A stretch of DNA of 64,000 nt from Taibaiella sp041660405. Lineage in GTDB: Bacteria; Bacteroidota; Bacteroidia; Chitinophagales; Chitinophagaceae. This document shows positions 1 to 8,141 of the stretch, piece after piece. The notes under the pieces are model-generated. The model worked only from the letters and a program-made list of their open reading frames with translations, searched no databases and was not told the origin of the DNA. The translations under genes were made by a program, and so were the position numbers. The stretch is from the NCBI GenBank assembly GCA_041660405.1, contig JBAZWL010000005.1, forward strand, positions 124,001 to 188,000, given 5' to 3'. Positions within the stretch are counted from its first letter, which is position 1. Every line of letters starts with the position of its first letter.

Positions 1-291
1 AAGCGGGGCCGCATCTGTAACCTGAAGTAGTAAATAAGCGCCTGTAAAAGCGGCTATGATTGCCGGAATGCCAAATTGTAATACCACCTGCTTGTCTGCT
101 TTCCTGCCTACTAGAATAAGCTTAAAGATATTATTAAAGAAATGGACAATGCCGGTTAGCGCGATGGCTAAATCCACCGGAAAGAATATGATAAATACGG
201 GCGTAAGAATGGTACCCAGCCCGAACCCGGAGAAAAAGGTAAGGATGGAAACAAAAAATGCTACAGCAGAGGGAACTAATATTTCGATCAT
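1..291 (-). CDS. TauE/SafE-family membrane permease, 5' part (3' end outside window)
   Basis: The first 97 codons of a very hydrophobic protein beginning MIEILVPSAVAFFVS are visible; the rest runs off the left edge. The N-terminal helix, the glycine-rich FSGFGLGTILTP segment and the following VDLAIALTGIVHFFNN helix match the TauE/SafE (sulfite exporter/anion permease) superfamily. The start codon overlaps the stop of the DoxX gene in an ATGA arrangement, so the two are probably translationally coupled. The transported substrate cannot be told from the sequence; sulfite or organosulfonate export is only the family's typical role. Confidence 0.75.
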   Translation of the reverse strand, partial: MIEILVPSAVAFFVSILTFFSGFGLGTILTPVFIIFFPVDLAIALTGIVHFFNNIFKLILVGRKADKQVVLQFGIPAIIAAFTGAYLLLQVTDAAPL

Positions 292-713
292 TTGTCAACC
301 ATTTTGCTGTCCAGAGACCATCTCCCGCCACCCTCGATAATCAGGAAAATACTGCCCAGCAGCATCGCCCAATCTGTGCGGCTGCCGTGCATCATCTCCC
401 AGAACCCGTCATTGGCCAGCAATTCTGACTTAGTGACCGCAATGGCGACCAACATGATTATAAGCAGGGGTATTGAAGCAAATCTGGTGAGAAGGCCCAG
501 GAGCACCAGCACGCCGCAAACGATTTCAAACGTACCCACAAATGGCCCTAAAAACTCCGGACTGGGAAGTCCGATCTTGGCAAACCTTCCACTGCCAAGT
601 TTATCTGCAAACAAAAACTTCTGGATACCTTCGGAAAGAAAGACCAGGCCGACCATCAAGCGTATAAGCAACGTAGTCTGTGAGCGGGAGGTTTGAAGGA
701 GCTTCTGGAACAT
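288..713 (-). CDS. DoxX family membrane protein
   Basis: A 141-residue protein with four predicted membrane helices (about residues 13-35, 57-75, 77-93 and 112-126). It carries the DoxX-family features RLMVGLVFLSEGIQKF in helix 1 and a glycine-rich GTFEIVCGVLVLLGLLTR stretch in helix 2. DoxX proteins are small inner-membrane proteins, linked in some organisms to quinone or thiosulfate redox chemistry or to oxidative stress; the substrate here is unknown. It lies between the AraC regulator upstream (110-bp gap) and the TauE-like permease (4-bp overlap), all on the same strand. Confidence 0.85.
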   Translation of the reverse strand: MFQKLLQTSRSQTTLLIRLMVGLVFLSEGIQKFLFADKLGSGRFAKIGLPSPEFLGPFVGTFEIVCGVLVLLGLLTRFASIPLLIIMLVAIAVTKSELLANDGFWEMMHGSRTDWAMLLGSIFLIIEGGGRWSLDSKMVDK

Positions 714-822
714 GGCAAATCTGCTGTTGGTGTTTTAGGCTTTGTGTTTGACAAAGTCAACAGCAAATTTCCTACAATCAACAGACAGAAGTATGGTATA
801 TTTGAAAATAGAATGGTATATT

Positions 823-1641
823 CTAAACGGCCTGACGGAATGTGTTTGGCGTTTGCCCGGTGTGTCGCTTGAAGAACTTGACAAAATGGGAGTCGTCCTT
901 GAAATCCATTTGCAGGGTAATTTCAGAAACCGTCATTTCTGTATAGATTAACAGGCGTTTGGCCTCACTGATGATAAACCCCGCCAGTACCTGCGCGGCG
1001 GATTGCCCACCGGATTTACGACAGGCAGCATTCAGGTTCTGAGGGCTGGTGTTCAGGGCCGATGCATAGTAGGAAACACTGTTACGGAGCTGCTTGTCTT
1101 GGGTCAGCAGTTGTTGCAGATCGTGAAAAAGGCCTTCTTTCTTCCCGCTTGCCAAAAGCATCGGTTTACCTGTATCCAGGATTTTACTCAGCAGCGCTTT
1201 CAACAGGCCTTCGATGACAGCTATATTGTTATTTTGCCCGGGCCTGTATTCATCGGCCAGCATTTGAAAGAGCTGGCCGATTATCTTACTATCCATAAGC
1301 TGCACACAAGGAAAGGCACTAATTTCGCCCAACAACACTTTAAGCTGTCCATCCAGGCTCTGATCGACGAAATCTTTCTTTAGAATCAGGACAAAGCCTT
1401 CGGGCTCATTTTCCAGCTCCCAATGATGTACCTGTTCTTTTCGGACCGTGTAGACAACTGGTGGACTTACCGGATATTTAATCAGATCTATCGCATGGAA
1501 GCCTTCGCCGCCGCTTAGGTAAATAATCTCGAAATAGCTATTATGCTTGTGTGGCTGGGTTTTACGGATATCCTTCTTAAATGGGGCGATCTTGATACTC
1601 TGTTCCTGGATTTTGTCGATGACCCGAAGTGCTGTTGACAT
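823..1641 (-). CDS. AraC family transcriptional regulator
   Basis: A 272-residue protein from the MSTALRVIDKIQEQ start; an in-frame ATG at 1716 would add 25 residues that look unlike the family and was not chosen. The N-terminal half resembles a cupin sensor domain (HKHNSYFEIIYLSGGEG, then a VHHWELENEPEGFVL strand pair). The C-terminal ~100 residues form the double helix-turn-helix: the first HTH lies around NTSPQNLNAACRKSGG, the second around MTVSEITLQMDFKDDSHFVK, ending FFKRHTGQTPNTFRQ. It probably controls the DoxX/TauE genes that follow on the same strand. The effector is unknown. Confidence 0.9.
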   Translation of the reverse strand: MSTALRVIDKIQEQSIKIAPFKKDIRKTQPHKHNSYFEIIYLSGGEGFHAIDLIKYPVSPPVVYTVRKEQVHHWELENEPEGFVLILKKDFVDQSLDGQLKVLLGEISAFPCVQLMDSKIIGQLFQMLADEYRPGQNNNIAVIEGLLKALLSKILDTGKPMLLASGKKEGLFHDLQQLLTQDKQLRNSVSYYASALNTSPQNLNAACRKSGGQSAAQVLAGFIISEAKRLLIYTEMTVSEITLQMDFKDDSHFVKFFKRHTGQTPNTFRQAV

Positions 1642-1908
1642 CTGTAAGATTGTTTGTCTTGATCTGCCCTGATAACAGAAAGTAACGAATTCGATATTGT
1701 AACCAAAATAAGCCAATAGCGTTATTGTTACAACGCCAACAATTGTTTAGGCTCACCCAAAAATAGAACCTTTTCTGATTTTTATTGACTTTCTACGAAA
1801 GTTATAAATTGTATACGAATCTTAACGCTTCAATTCTTTGTATCAGAAAGGCAAATATTGAACAGATGACCTAAATTCGCCGCCCAATAATAATACGCCT
1901 GCGTTTTC

Positions 1909-3171
1909 ATGCCCGCTCAATACCGTAGTTACCATTCCGGACTAAAACTCCAGTTTGCCGATGGTAAGATGACACCCGAAATTACAAAGATTATCCCACG
2001 CTCTACAAAGCAGAGATGGAAAAACAAAAATATCCAGTCTTTCTGGACTCCCTACCCTATTTCGGACACCTTACCTGATGACTATCTACTGCAGAGATTA
2101 AAAAAAGAAAATGCAAAATTGAAGGTGCAGGTAAGATCATTATTTTACCTGGTAGCAATTTACAAGGAGTTAGTTGCGCTATCGCCGTTCAAATCCAATC
2201 AGTTACCGACAGTTCGAAAAAGTATAGAAAGGCTCTTACGCTATTGCAACGAAAACGCATCTGATAATTTGATATGGCGATACCTCCCCTTCTCTACCAA
2301 GCAATGGAAGGCATGGAGCGGGCAGAGGCATTGCCTGAATTCTTTGCAAGGCCTTTGCCGCAAACAAAACCCCCAACAACTTTCCATATCCGAACAGGAG
2401 ATAATCCGGACAGAATGCGCCAACAAAGAATATGAAAACTGGCCTTTGAATGGAATTTATTACCAACTGCTGAGAGAGAAAAAGATCAATTGCTGCCAAA
2501 GCACATTCTACAAATATTGCAGGCTGCTGAACATTACTCGCAGACAAATAAAGAAACCCAAAAAATACAATCCTTTTGTAGCAGATGAAGCCTTGAAGGT
2601 ATTACATCAGGATATAACACTATTCAGGACTACAAATGGAGTAAGACATTATATCTACGTGATCCGTGATAATTTCAGCAGGGCCATCCTTGCCTGTAAG
2701 GTGGCTACAGAATATAGCAGTGAGATGGCCAAGCAAACACTGGAAGGCGTATTGCACAGGTTTAGCCTGATGAACCAGGAAGGAACTTTGGTAACGGATG
2801 ATGGAATGGAGAATAAGGGAAAGCTTGAAGAGTGGCTTCACAAACTGGGTATGCTTTGGAAAAAGTTGGTTGCCCAGTTAGACATCATACAAAGCAACAG
2901 CATGGTTGAGGCGGCCAATAAGATACTCAAATACCGCTTTCTATATACGAAACCGGTTGCCGACACCGATGAGTTGATTAATACGTTGGAAAATGCAGTA
3001 AAAAACTACAACAGGATTCCTAACGGGCAACTTTATGGTTTTACACCTAATGAAGTCCTGAACGGCGCCAAGCCCGACAAACATCACTTCCGAGCACAAA
3101 TAACCTTAGGTAAAAAACAACGGCTAACTGAAAACCAGAACTTCCCTTGCAAAATGGTTTGCCAAATCTAA
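1909..3171 (+). mobile_element. DDE-type (rve integrase core) transposase gene
   Basis: A 420-residue transposase with an N-terminal helix-turn-helix-like part (TPEITKIIPRSTKQRW), a coiled stretch (LLQRLKKENAKLKVQ, residues 60-75) and a retroviral-integrase catalytic core. The likely catalytic residues are D235 (VLHQDIT), D297 or D298 (LVTDDGMEN) and E334 (SNSMVEAANK). The C-terminal GFTPNEVLNG motif is usual for IS3/IS481-like elements. The reading frame is intact over a normal length. I could not find convincing terminal inverted repeats or a target duplication in the flanks, so the exact element ends and family are unassigned. It sits between the AraC promoter region and a truncated integrase. 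Confidence 0.85.
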
Positions 3172-3280
3172 AGCCCTCTTTTCGCATTGAAGGTTCTTTA
3201 CATAGTCGCCCCTTACTTTAAAACTGTGAAGGACAATTATGCCTGAACGGTTTTGCCATTTTAGATTTTCGGAGTTGCCC

Positions 3281-3511
3281 TTACGATAAAATGTACGCAA
3301 ATGCATACATTTTATCTCGGAATGTTCGTGGAACGTGCAGTCCTTTCTTTATTGGCACATATTTCCCGTTAGGGTACTTGCTCTTAAATTGAAGATCATA
3401 AAAACGATATTGAATGCTCCAATCTTTCGCCGTTGAAGCTTTACTTGTGTTCCAGTTTGCTGGTGAAATTTTTGGCTCACTACAAGAGCATCCGTTGGGT
3501 AATTGTATCAT
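3281..3511 (-). pseudogene. Tyrosine recombinase (integrase), N-terminal fragment only
   Basis: The reading frame from the ATG at 3511 gives 76 residues beginning MIQLPNGCSCSEPKISPANW and continuing KDWSIQYRFYDLQFKS and YPNGKYVPIKKGLHVPRTF. This resembles the N-terminal SAM-like region of Bacteroidota tyrosine recombinases. The frame stops shortly after, with no catalytic domain anywhere in the window. The fragment lies directly downstream of the 3' end of tRNA-His in the same orientation, the usual place for an integrase of a tRNA-targeted island. The break coincides with an inverted repeat at 3285-3316. The family assignment rests on motif memory, not on a search. Confidence 0.55.
3285..3316. 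repeat. 11-bp perfect inverted repeat at the integrase break
   Basis: The arms GATAAAATGTA (3285-3295) and TACATTTTATC (3306-3316) are perfect inverted copies separated by 10 nt. They lie exactly where the integrase-like reading frame ends. This could be a recombination scar or an insertion-element end, but no second copy was seen. Confidence 0.6.
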
Positions 3512-3556
3512 TGCTAACGATTTGAAAATGATACTACCAACTATTAAAGAAAAGAA

Positions 3557-3593
3557 AAAGCGGAAAAGTGTTACTACACTGCTTTTCCGCTTT
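3557..3593 (-). terminator. Terminator hairpin after tRNA-His
   Basis: AAAGCGGAAAAG and CTTTTCCGCTTT form a 12-bp stem, extended by GTGT/ACAC with a 2-nt bulge. It lies 3 nt past the tRNA-His 3' end on its transcribed strand, and the arm ends in a T-rich run. Confidence 0.75.
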
Positions 3594-3595
3594 GG

Positions 3596-3670
3596 GGAGG
3601 ATGAAGGGGATCGAACCCTCGACCTTTGGAACCACAAACCAACGCTCTAACCAACTGAGCTACATCCTCC
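3596..3670 (-). tRNA. tRNA-His (anticodon GTG)
   Basis: A complete cloverleaf is visible on the minus strand. The acceptor stem is GAGGATG/CATCCTC. An extra 5' G (G-1, position 3670) faces discriminator C73 (3596), the hallmark of tRNA-His. The D arm is AGCTC...GAGC, the anticodon loop TTGTGGT gives GTG, and the T arm is GAGGG-TTCGATC-CCCTT. CCA is not encoded. A truncated integrase follows its 3' end, suggesting it has served as an attachment site. Confidence 0.96.
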
Positions 3671-3781
3671 GTCTCTGAAAGGAATGCAAAGGTAAGATAA
3701 TTGGGGTTAATTAACCAAATATTTTTCCAAAACTATTCTCCTTATTTTTGATTCCTTTTTCAATCTGCCAATCTTTATTTA

Positions 3782-5044
3782 ATGCGTAGTCAAACAGGAA
3801 TTGTCATTGCTCTGGCCATTTTCGCTGTCCTAGAATATTATTCTATTGTTGCTTTGCACGTGGCTATGCGCAATTACAACATCATTTTCCGCGGCTGTGT
3901 ATTTGGCATCTATATTTTACTGACCGTTTTTGTTTGGGTAAGTCTTTTCAACTTCCGCAGCTGGGCCATCAACGACTGGAATCCTTCCTTGCGCATATTG
4001 GTTTTATCTTTTGTTTTAGGCTTCATTGCCGCTAAAGTGCTTGTCGCTGCTTTTATGCTGCTTGATGATCTGAGAAGAGTAATCACCTGGGCTATCAGGC
4101 AACTGAGTGGCTTCTTTCCACAAACACCTAAAGAGCCTGTAGAAATACCAAATGGCATTTCCCGTTCTACCTTTATTGCCCGTATGGCTATACTTGCGGG
4201 CGGCCTGCTTTTCAGCGGTTTTTTATATGGGCCTAAGAACAGATATCGCTACGTAATTAAACGATATAAAATACCATTGGATAAACTACCTCCTGCATTT
4301 AAAGGGCTTAAAATTGTACAGATCTCGGATATACATTCCGGCAGTTTTGATAACCAGCAAGCCGTTGCTCATGGTGTAGAAATGATCATGAAAGAAAATG
4401 CAGATCTTATTCTATTCACCGGCGACCTTGTAAATAATAAAGCTTCCGAAATTGAACCTTATAAACATATTTTCAGTAAGCTACATGCACCAATGGGTGT
4501 TTATTCTACACTTGGTAATCATGACTATGGCGATTATGTAGACTGGCCTTCAACTCAAGCCAAGGTGGACAATTTAGAAATCTTAAAAAAACACCATGCT
4601 GAAATGGGTTGGAAGCTGATGATGAATGAGCATGTGGTGTTTGAAAAAGAAGGACAGAAAATAGCATTGTTAGGCGTAGAAAACTGGAGTAATCTGGCAC
4701 GTTTTCCCAAACATGGAGACCTTGCAAAAGCTTATGCAGGGTTTAAAGAAGAAGATGTTCCTGTAAAAATATTAATGAGCCATGATCCGACACATTGGGA
4801 TGCACAGGTCAGGCCGCAATACAACGATATAGATCTTACCTTGAGTGGCCACACCCATGGCATGCAGTTTGGCCTTCGTTTATCCTGGATGAAATGGAGT
4901 CCCGTGCAATACGTTTACAAGCAATGGGCAGGTCTTTACCAGGAAGGCAAACAATATCTCAATGTCAATGTAGGATATGGCTTCCTTGGATATCCCGGTC
5001 GTTTGGGTATACTGCCTGAAATTACGGTGATTGAGCTTGTTTAA
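3782..5044 (+). CDS. Membrane-anchored metallophosphoesterase (YkuE-like)
   Basis: A 420-residue protein with four predicted N-terminal membrane helices (about 4-22, 34-54, 69-93 and 132-149), followed by a calcineurin-like phosphoesterase domain. All metal-ligand motifs are present: D183-x-H185 (QISDIHSGSF), GD 214-215 (FTGDLVNNK), GNHD 245-248, a later MSHDPTHWD histidine and the C-terminal SGHTHGMQFG. The family hydrolyses phosphoesters or pyrophosphates, for example in lipid or nucleotide metabolism; the substrate here is unknown. With the helices first, the active site should sit at a membrane face. It is a stand-alone gene ending at the border of the accessory island. Confidence 0.92.
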   Translation: MRSQTGIVIALAIFAVLEYYSIVALHVAMRNYNIIFRGCVFGIYILLTVFVWVSLFNFRSWAINDWNPSLRILVLSFVLGFIAAKVLVAAFMLLDDLRRVITWAIRQLSGFFPQTPKEPVEIPNGISRSTFIARMAILAGGLLFSGFLYGPKNRYRYVIKRYKIPLDKLPPAFKGLKIVQISDIHSGSFDNQQAVAHGVEMIMKENADLILFTGDLVNNKASEIEPYKHIFSKLHAPMGVYSTLGNHDYGDYVDWPSTQAKVDNLEILKKHHAEMGWKLMMNEHVVFEKEGQKIALLGVENWSNLARFPKHGDLAKAYAGFKEEDVPVKILMSHDPTHWDAQVRPQYNDIDLTLSGHTHGMQFGLRLSWMKWSPVQYVYKQWAGLYQEGKQYLNVNVGYGFLGYPGRLGILPEITVIELV

Positions 5045-5354
5045 TTTTGGCATTATAGTAGTTGAGCCATTTGTATAGAAGATCTAATTACAAATCATAT
5101 AAGGGGAATATGACATTGCCAAGGGTGGCAACCTGACTTATATGACAACACAAAATTCAAACTTTCGATTGGTTAACTACATTAAACTACAGCATCAAAC
5201 AAGAAATATATTCAAGGCTTCATCAACGAATTTGCTATATAGACAGACGTAACTTCACTTTCGTGAACAGCTTAGATGGATTAATCACTGCTGCCGTTTC
5301 AATGATAATGGATTAGAAATAGTTTGGTAAGTTTGTAAAAATTAAACTATCCAA
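5045..5354. other. Left border of accessory island (no gene)
   Basis: This 310-bp gap has no credible open frame. It holds TATAGAAGAT (5074-5083), the palindrome TTGCCAAGGGTGGCAA (5116-5131) and TTATATGACA (5138-5147). Versions of all three recur near 17.5 kb (TATAGAAGAT 17496-17505, TGCCA-N4-TGGCA 17506-17519, TTATATAATGACA 17522-17534), although their spacing differs. ATATGACA also occurs on both sides of the palindrome. A promoter for the next gene lies at the right end. Confidence 0.5.
5328..5335 (+). promoter_or_regulatory. Bacteroidota -7 box TAAGTTTG
   Basis: A perfect TAnnTTTG match 19 nt before the ATG at 5355. The -33 region has TTTC rather than TTTG, so it is a partial promoter match. 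Confidence 0.45.
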
Positions 5355-5615
5355 ATGGAGATATCTAAAAATTTGAAGGATGATTTTGAATCAAAGATTA
5401 AAAAAATTGCAAAAAAATCTTCGGTTGGTCAGGTTACGCACTCAAAAGTAACGTGGAAAGATAATATCCCAAATGTTAACGGTATTCTCGAAAACGACTT
5501 GAAAAAAAACTCTGAATTGAAAAGGGAGTACAAAAAAATATGGAGCGATTTTGAAACTGCTAAACAAAAAGAAATTGAAGAACAGAAAAAAATACAAGAT
5601 ATTTCAGAAAAGTAG
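5355..5615 (+). CDS. Hypothetical lysine-rich small protein
   Basis: An 86-residue, highly charged protein (MEISKNLKDDFESKIKKIAK...) not recognised as any family. It has no signal peptide or membrane segment. The C-terminal ~40 residues (KREYKKIWSDFETAKQKEIEE) are predicted to form a coiled helix. A good -7 box (TAAGTTTG) lies just upstream, supporting expression. It is the first gene of the accessory island and converges on the next, with 2 bp between them. Confidence 0.55.
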   Translation: MEISKNLKDDFESKIKKIAKKSSVGQVTHSKVTWKDNIPNVNGILENDLKKNSELKREYKKIWSDFETAKQKEIEEQKKIQDISEK

Positions 5616-5617
5616 AA

Positions 5618-5809
5618 TTAGTCATTATGTAGTGTAATATACTTGATATTACTTTCTGGTATCTTACATATCTCTACTGCCATTTCAGAAAATTCATTTA
5701 TTTTTAATCGTGTTATATCCGCATAGTCATTATGCTCTCCTTCTTTAAGAATTGCTATACTCATATCTTCCAATTCTAAAAGTTGTTTAGCTAATTCATG
5801 TGATCGCAT
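5618..5809 (-). CDS. Small hypothetical protein, phage/island type
   Basis: 63 residues, MRSHELAKQLLELEDMSIAI followed by an acidic segment. The SHELAKQLLELEDM opening resembles small phage or mobile-element proteins that start with a short helix of the xxELxxxLLxLxD type; no function is known. Upstream lies a 16-bp perfect palindrome ATTCTATATATAGAAT (5820-5835), and the stretch TTTTATTCTATATATA is shared with the leader of the gene starting at 17371. This supports a real, co-regulated gene. Confidence 0.55.
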   Translation of the reverse strand: MRSHELAKQLLELEDMSIAILKEGEHNDYADITRLKINEFSEMAVEICKIPESNIKYITLHND

Positions 5810-5815
5810 AAAGAG

Positions 5816-5835
5816 TTTTATTCTATATATAGAAT
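5816..5835 (-). promoter_or_regulatory. AT palindrome in leader of the 63-aa gene
   Basis: Plus-strand 5816-5831 reads TTTTATTCTATATATA. The identical 16 nt recur at 17382-17397, also just upstream of a minus-strand start codon (6 and 10 nt away, respectively). Here the core is a perfect palindrome (5820-5835). It is a candidate promoter or operator shared across the island. Confidence 0.45.
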
Positions 5836-6023
5836 TTCCTACCCTCCCTTAAAAAACGAATTAAAAATATTCACTCATTTTTTGTTAGGCTTTCCCTTGT
5901 CGAATATCTATAAGATTATTATTTCATGAGGTATTCAACACTTGAAAATGATAACTATTTACAATACATTTTCGTTTAAAGCCTTCATAGCAGTAATATC
6001 GAAAAGTACAACGCTTAATGCAT

Positions 6024-6248
6024 TTAAGTTTTTGAACAATGTAGCAAGATGTCGTCATTCATGGGTATTACGACTGAGACGAACCCGTTACTAATACGTT
6101 CTATAGCTTCCCGCTCTTCTTCATCCTGTTCTTCTTTTGATTTTAACTGGTGGACGCTTTCATCATCAACGATTGAATCTTCATTCGCATTCAAAGATTC
6201 ATCTTGATTAGGAGTGTTGAAGTTTTCAAAAGTTTTCAAGTATTTCAT
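6024..6248 (-). CDS. Small acidic protein with MKYLKTFENF start
   Basis: 74 residues: an N-terminal MKYLKTFENF motif, a very acidic middle (EEQDEEEREAIERIS) and a short hydrophobic C-terminal strand (GFVSVVIPMNDD). The N-terminal motif is shared with the 51-residue protein at 8468-8623 (MKIIKTFEQY), and both have ATATATACTG ending one base before the ATG. In my recollection MKxxKxFExF openings are common in small proteins of large tailed phages; no function is known. The 5' end overlaps a divergent open frame (6204-6977). Confidence 0.5.
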   Translation of the reverse strand: MKYLKTFENFNTPNQDESLNANEDSIVDDESVHQLKSKEEQDEEEREAIERISNGFVSVVIPMNDDILLHCSKT

Positions 6249-6977
6249 TCAGTATATATAAAATGCGGAGCTTATAATTTACGTAATCTTGAAAAAACTT
6301 CAAGTAGTGACAAAATTTATCAATACATCATTGAATCCAAACAAAAAAATATTTCTTTCGATTTTTTTGGAGTAAACATTCAAAATCTGTATCTTCGCAG
6401 TTCACTAAACTCTCGCTATTTGTCTACATTCTTACTCTCCCTCCATCAAGAATTTCAAGACCTTTCAAGCAAACTTTTAAAAGTATCTGATCTCATCCTT
6501 GTATATGGAGGTGAGCTTACAGAAAAGGATACAGACCATCTCCCTCCAACCCTAAAAGACACTTCAGACAACACCATCGGTAATAGTCATACTAAGCCTA
6601 TCATTGTACCAGTAGTAAATGGTAGAGCTAATATTGACTCTCTACAACAGTCTAAAGAAATTCAACAGAACACGATTACCAACAGTAACCCTAAGCTTCC
6701 CTTTAAGACTGTAGTTAATAATTTAAATCCCATTCAAACAGGTTTTGATTACCCTCAGCAGGGTACATGGAAAGACAAAATTATCTACGCATTGCGAATT
6801 GGTGGTAGGCCAATCTTAGCAAAAGATATCGCAACTTTTATTCAAAGGTTTGAACCGCCAGAGAATGCTGAACGTGTTGCCTCATCGGTTCGTCAGTATA
6901 CAAGTAATCTCAGCAAAACTGGACACATAGGTGTCGATAATTCATCACACGCTCATAAGTATTTCCTAATATCATAA
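6204..6977 (+). CDS. Protein with C-terminal winged-helix-like domain, start uncertain
   Basis: The open frame gives up to 257 residues. The first ~15 codons are antisense to the MKYLKTFENF gene and there is no other ATG, so the true start may be a non-ATG codon near 6270-6340, or the 5' end may have been lost. The C-terminal ~65 residues (WKDKIIYALRIGGRPILAKD, then SSVRQYTSNLSKTGHIGV and HKYFLIS) look like a winged helix of the HARE-HTH type found in restriction and chromatin proteins. The middle is low-complexity and asparagine-rich. The function is unknown. The domain call is tentative. Confidence 0.45.
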   Translation: MIRSVEVFKSFQVFHSVYIKCGAYNLRNLEKTSSSDKIYQYIIESKQKNISFDFFGVNIQNLYLRSSLNSRYLSTFLLSLHQEFQDLSSKLLKVSDLILVYGGELTEKDTDHLPPTLKDTSDNTIGNSHTKPIIVPVVNGRANIDSLQQSKEIQQNTITNSNPKLPFKTVVNNLNPIQTGFDYPQQGTWKDKIIYALRIGGRPILAKDIATFIQRFEPPENAERVASSVRQYTSNLSKTGHIGVDNSSHAHKYFLIS

Positions 6978-7072
6978 TAGATTGATCAAAATGATGTAAC
7001 CTACTATCGTGGGAATACACTTTCATGCTCTAGCTATTCATTTTCTCACCTTTTAAAGTCTGCTATTTCTTT

Positions 7073-7966
7073 ATGAGTAAACCTACCCGTAATGAGTATA
7101 CCTATGCTGAGTTTATTAAAGAGTATCCAAATGATGATGTTTGCTTAGAGAAGATATTTCAAATGACATATGGTAGGATGCAACGTTGCCCCAAATGCAA
7201 AAGTGAGTTAGGATATGTTAGGGTAAAGAACCGTAAGGCTTATCAATGCCGAAAATGCTATAATCAGGTGTATCCTTTATTGGGTACAGCTTTTGCAAGA
7301 ACTAAAATACCATTAACAATGTGGTTCTATGGCATTTTTATGTTCACAGTAAGTAAGAATGGCTTGAGTGCTCATGAGTTGTCTCGTGCTATTGGAGTTA
7401 GTCCAAAGACAGCTTTACGGATGCTTAAAAAGACAAGAGAATTTATTTATAACGATCAATCGAAGATGTCCGGAGAGGTACAAATTGATGAAACCTTTGT
7501 TGGTGGAAAAAATAAAAATAGGCATTATGACAAAAAAGTTAAACAGTCACAAGGACGATCTTATAAAGACAAAGTACCTGTAATTGGTATGATTGAGAGC
7601 GGATCAGGCAGGGCAATTGCCGTGGTTGCTCATAATGTTACAAGAAGAGTTTTGCATCCCATTTTACTTGATCATATTGAAAGGGGCACCGTATTACTAA
7701 CCGATGAATATCGAGGATACCAAGGGCTTGAGAGGTTCTTCAGGAGAAAGATGTGTAACCATAGTAAAAAACAGTTCACCAATGATGGTGCATCCACTAA
7801 TGCTGTAGAAAACTTGTGGTCTTGCCTAAAACGCACCATTCATGGTTCCTATATCAAGGTTAGTAAAAAGTACCTTCACCTTTACGTCAAAGAAGCGGTG
7901 TTTAGATTTAACCATCGTTACAACCCCAATATTTTTAAGGAATTACTTAGCTGTCTTGTTTTTTAG
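7073..7966 (+). mobile_element. IS1595-family transposase gene (ISXO2-like)
   Basis: A 297-residue transposase. An N-terminal zinc ribbon has C39/C42 (CPKC) and C59/C62 (CRKC). It is followed by a helix-turn-helix (LSAHELSRAIGVSPKTALRM) and the DDE core of the ISXO2/IS1595 family: D139 (VQIDETFVGG), D211 (LLTDEYRGY) and E246 (STNAVENLWS), with the family HGSYIKVSKKYLHLYVKEA tail. The frame is intact and of full length, so the enzyme may be active. Terminal repeats were not identified with confidence; GTAACCTAC near 6995 and an imperfect inverted match near 8120 are weak candidates. It interrupts an otherwise phage-like AT-rich region. Confidence 0.9.
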
Positions 7967-8090
7967 GCTTTGGAACAAGCAATTTTTCTAGGTTAGATTC
8001 AAAATCTTCCTTGATGATTTTTTTCTTTTTTAGTTCTTCAACAATCTCAATCGTTTTTTTAGAACCGGGAGATTTTTTCTTTTTTGCCAT
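7947..8090 (-). CDS. 47-residue lysine-rich antisense ORF at the IS 3' end
   Basis: The minus strand from the ATG at 8090 encodes MAKKKKSPGSKKTIEIVEEL, then a KKKKIIKEDFESNLEKLL segment, ending KPKKQDS. Its 3' end overlaps the last 20 bp of the transposase gene tail-to-tail. The basic N-terminus followed by an amphipathic helix and a KPKK tail is not random-looking. It may be a passenger or regulatory gene of the IS1595 element, or belong to the host island. Confidence 0.5.
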   Translation of the reverse strand: MAKKKKSPGSKKTIEIVEELKKKKIIKEDFESNLEKLLVPKPKKQDS

Positions 8091-8141
8091 GGTACAAAAT
8101 TAATCTTTTTGGCCGGGGAGATTACGTTTTTACTGAAGATA

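Noticed and set aside
742..1383. Plus-strand ORFs (69 and 126 codons) in the AraC/DoxX area
   Set aside because: They lie antisense to the clear AraC gene and have no features of real proteins.
3124..3306. 60-codon minus-strand frame read as a continuation of the integrase
   Set aside because: It is in another frame, partly antisense to the transposase 3' end, and shows no catalytic-domain motifs.
5816..6260. Calling the TATATATA leaders T4-type late promoters
   Set aside because: The late consensus is TATAAATA. These motifs differ and no phage sigma or clamp-loader gene was seen.
6990..8130. Exact ends of the IS1595 element
   Set aside because: GTAACCTAC and an imperfect inverted match near 8120 agree at only about 9 of 14 bases; no target duplication was visible.
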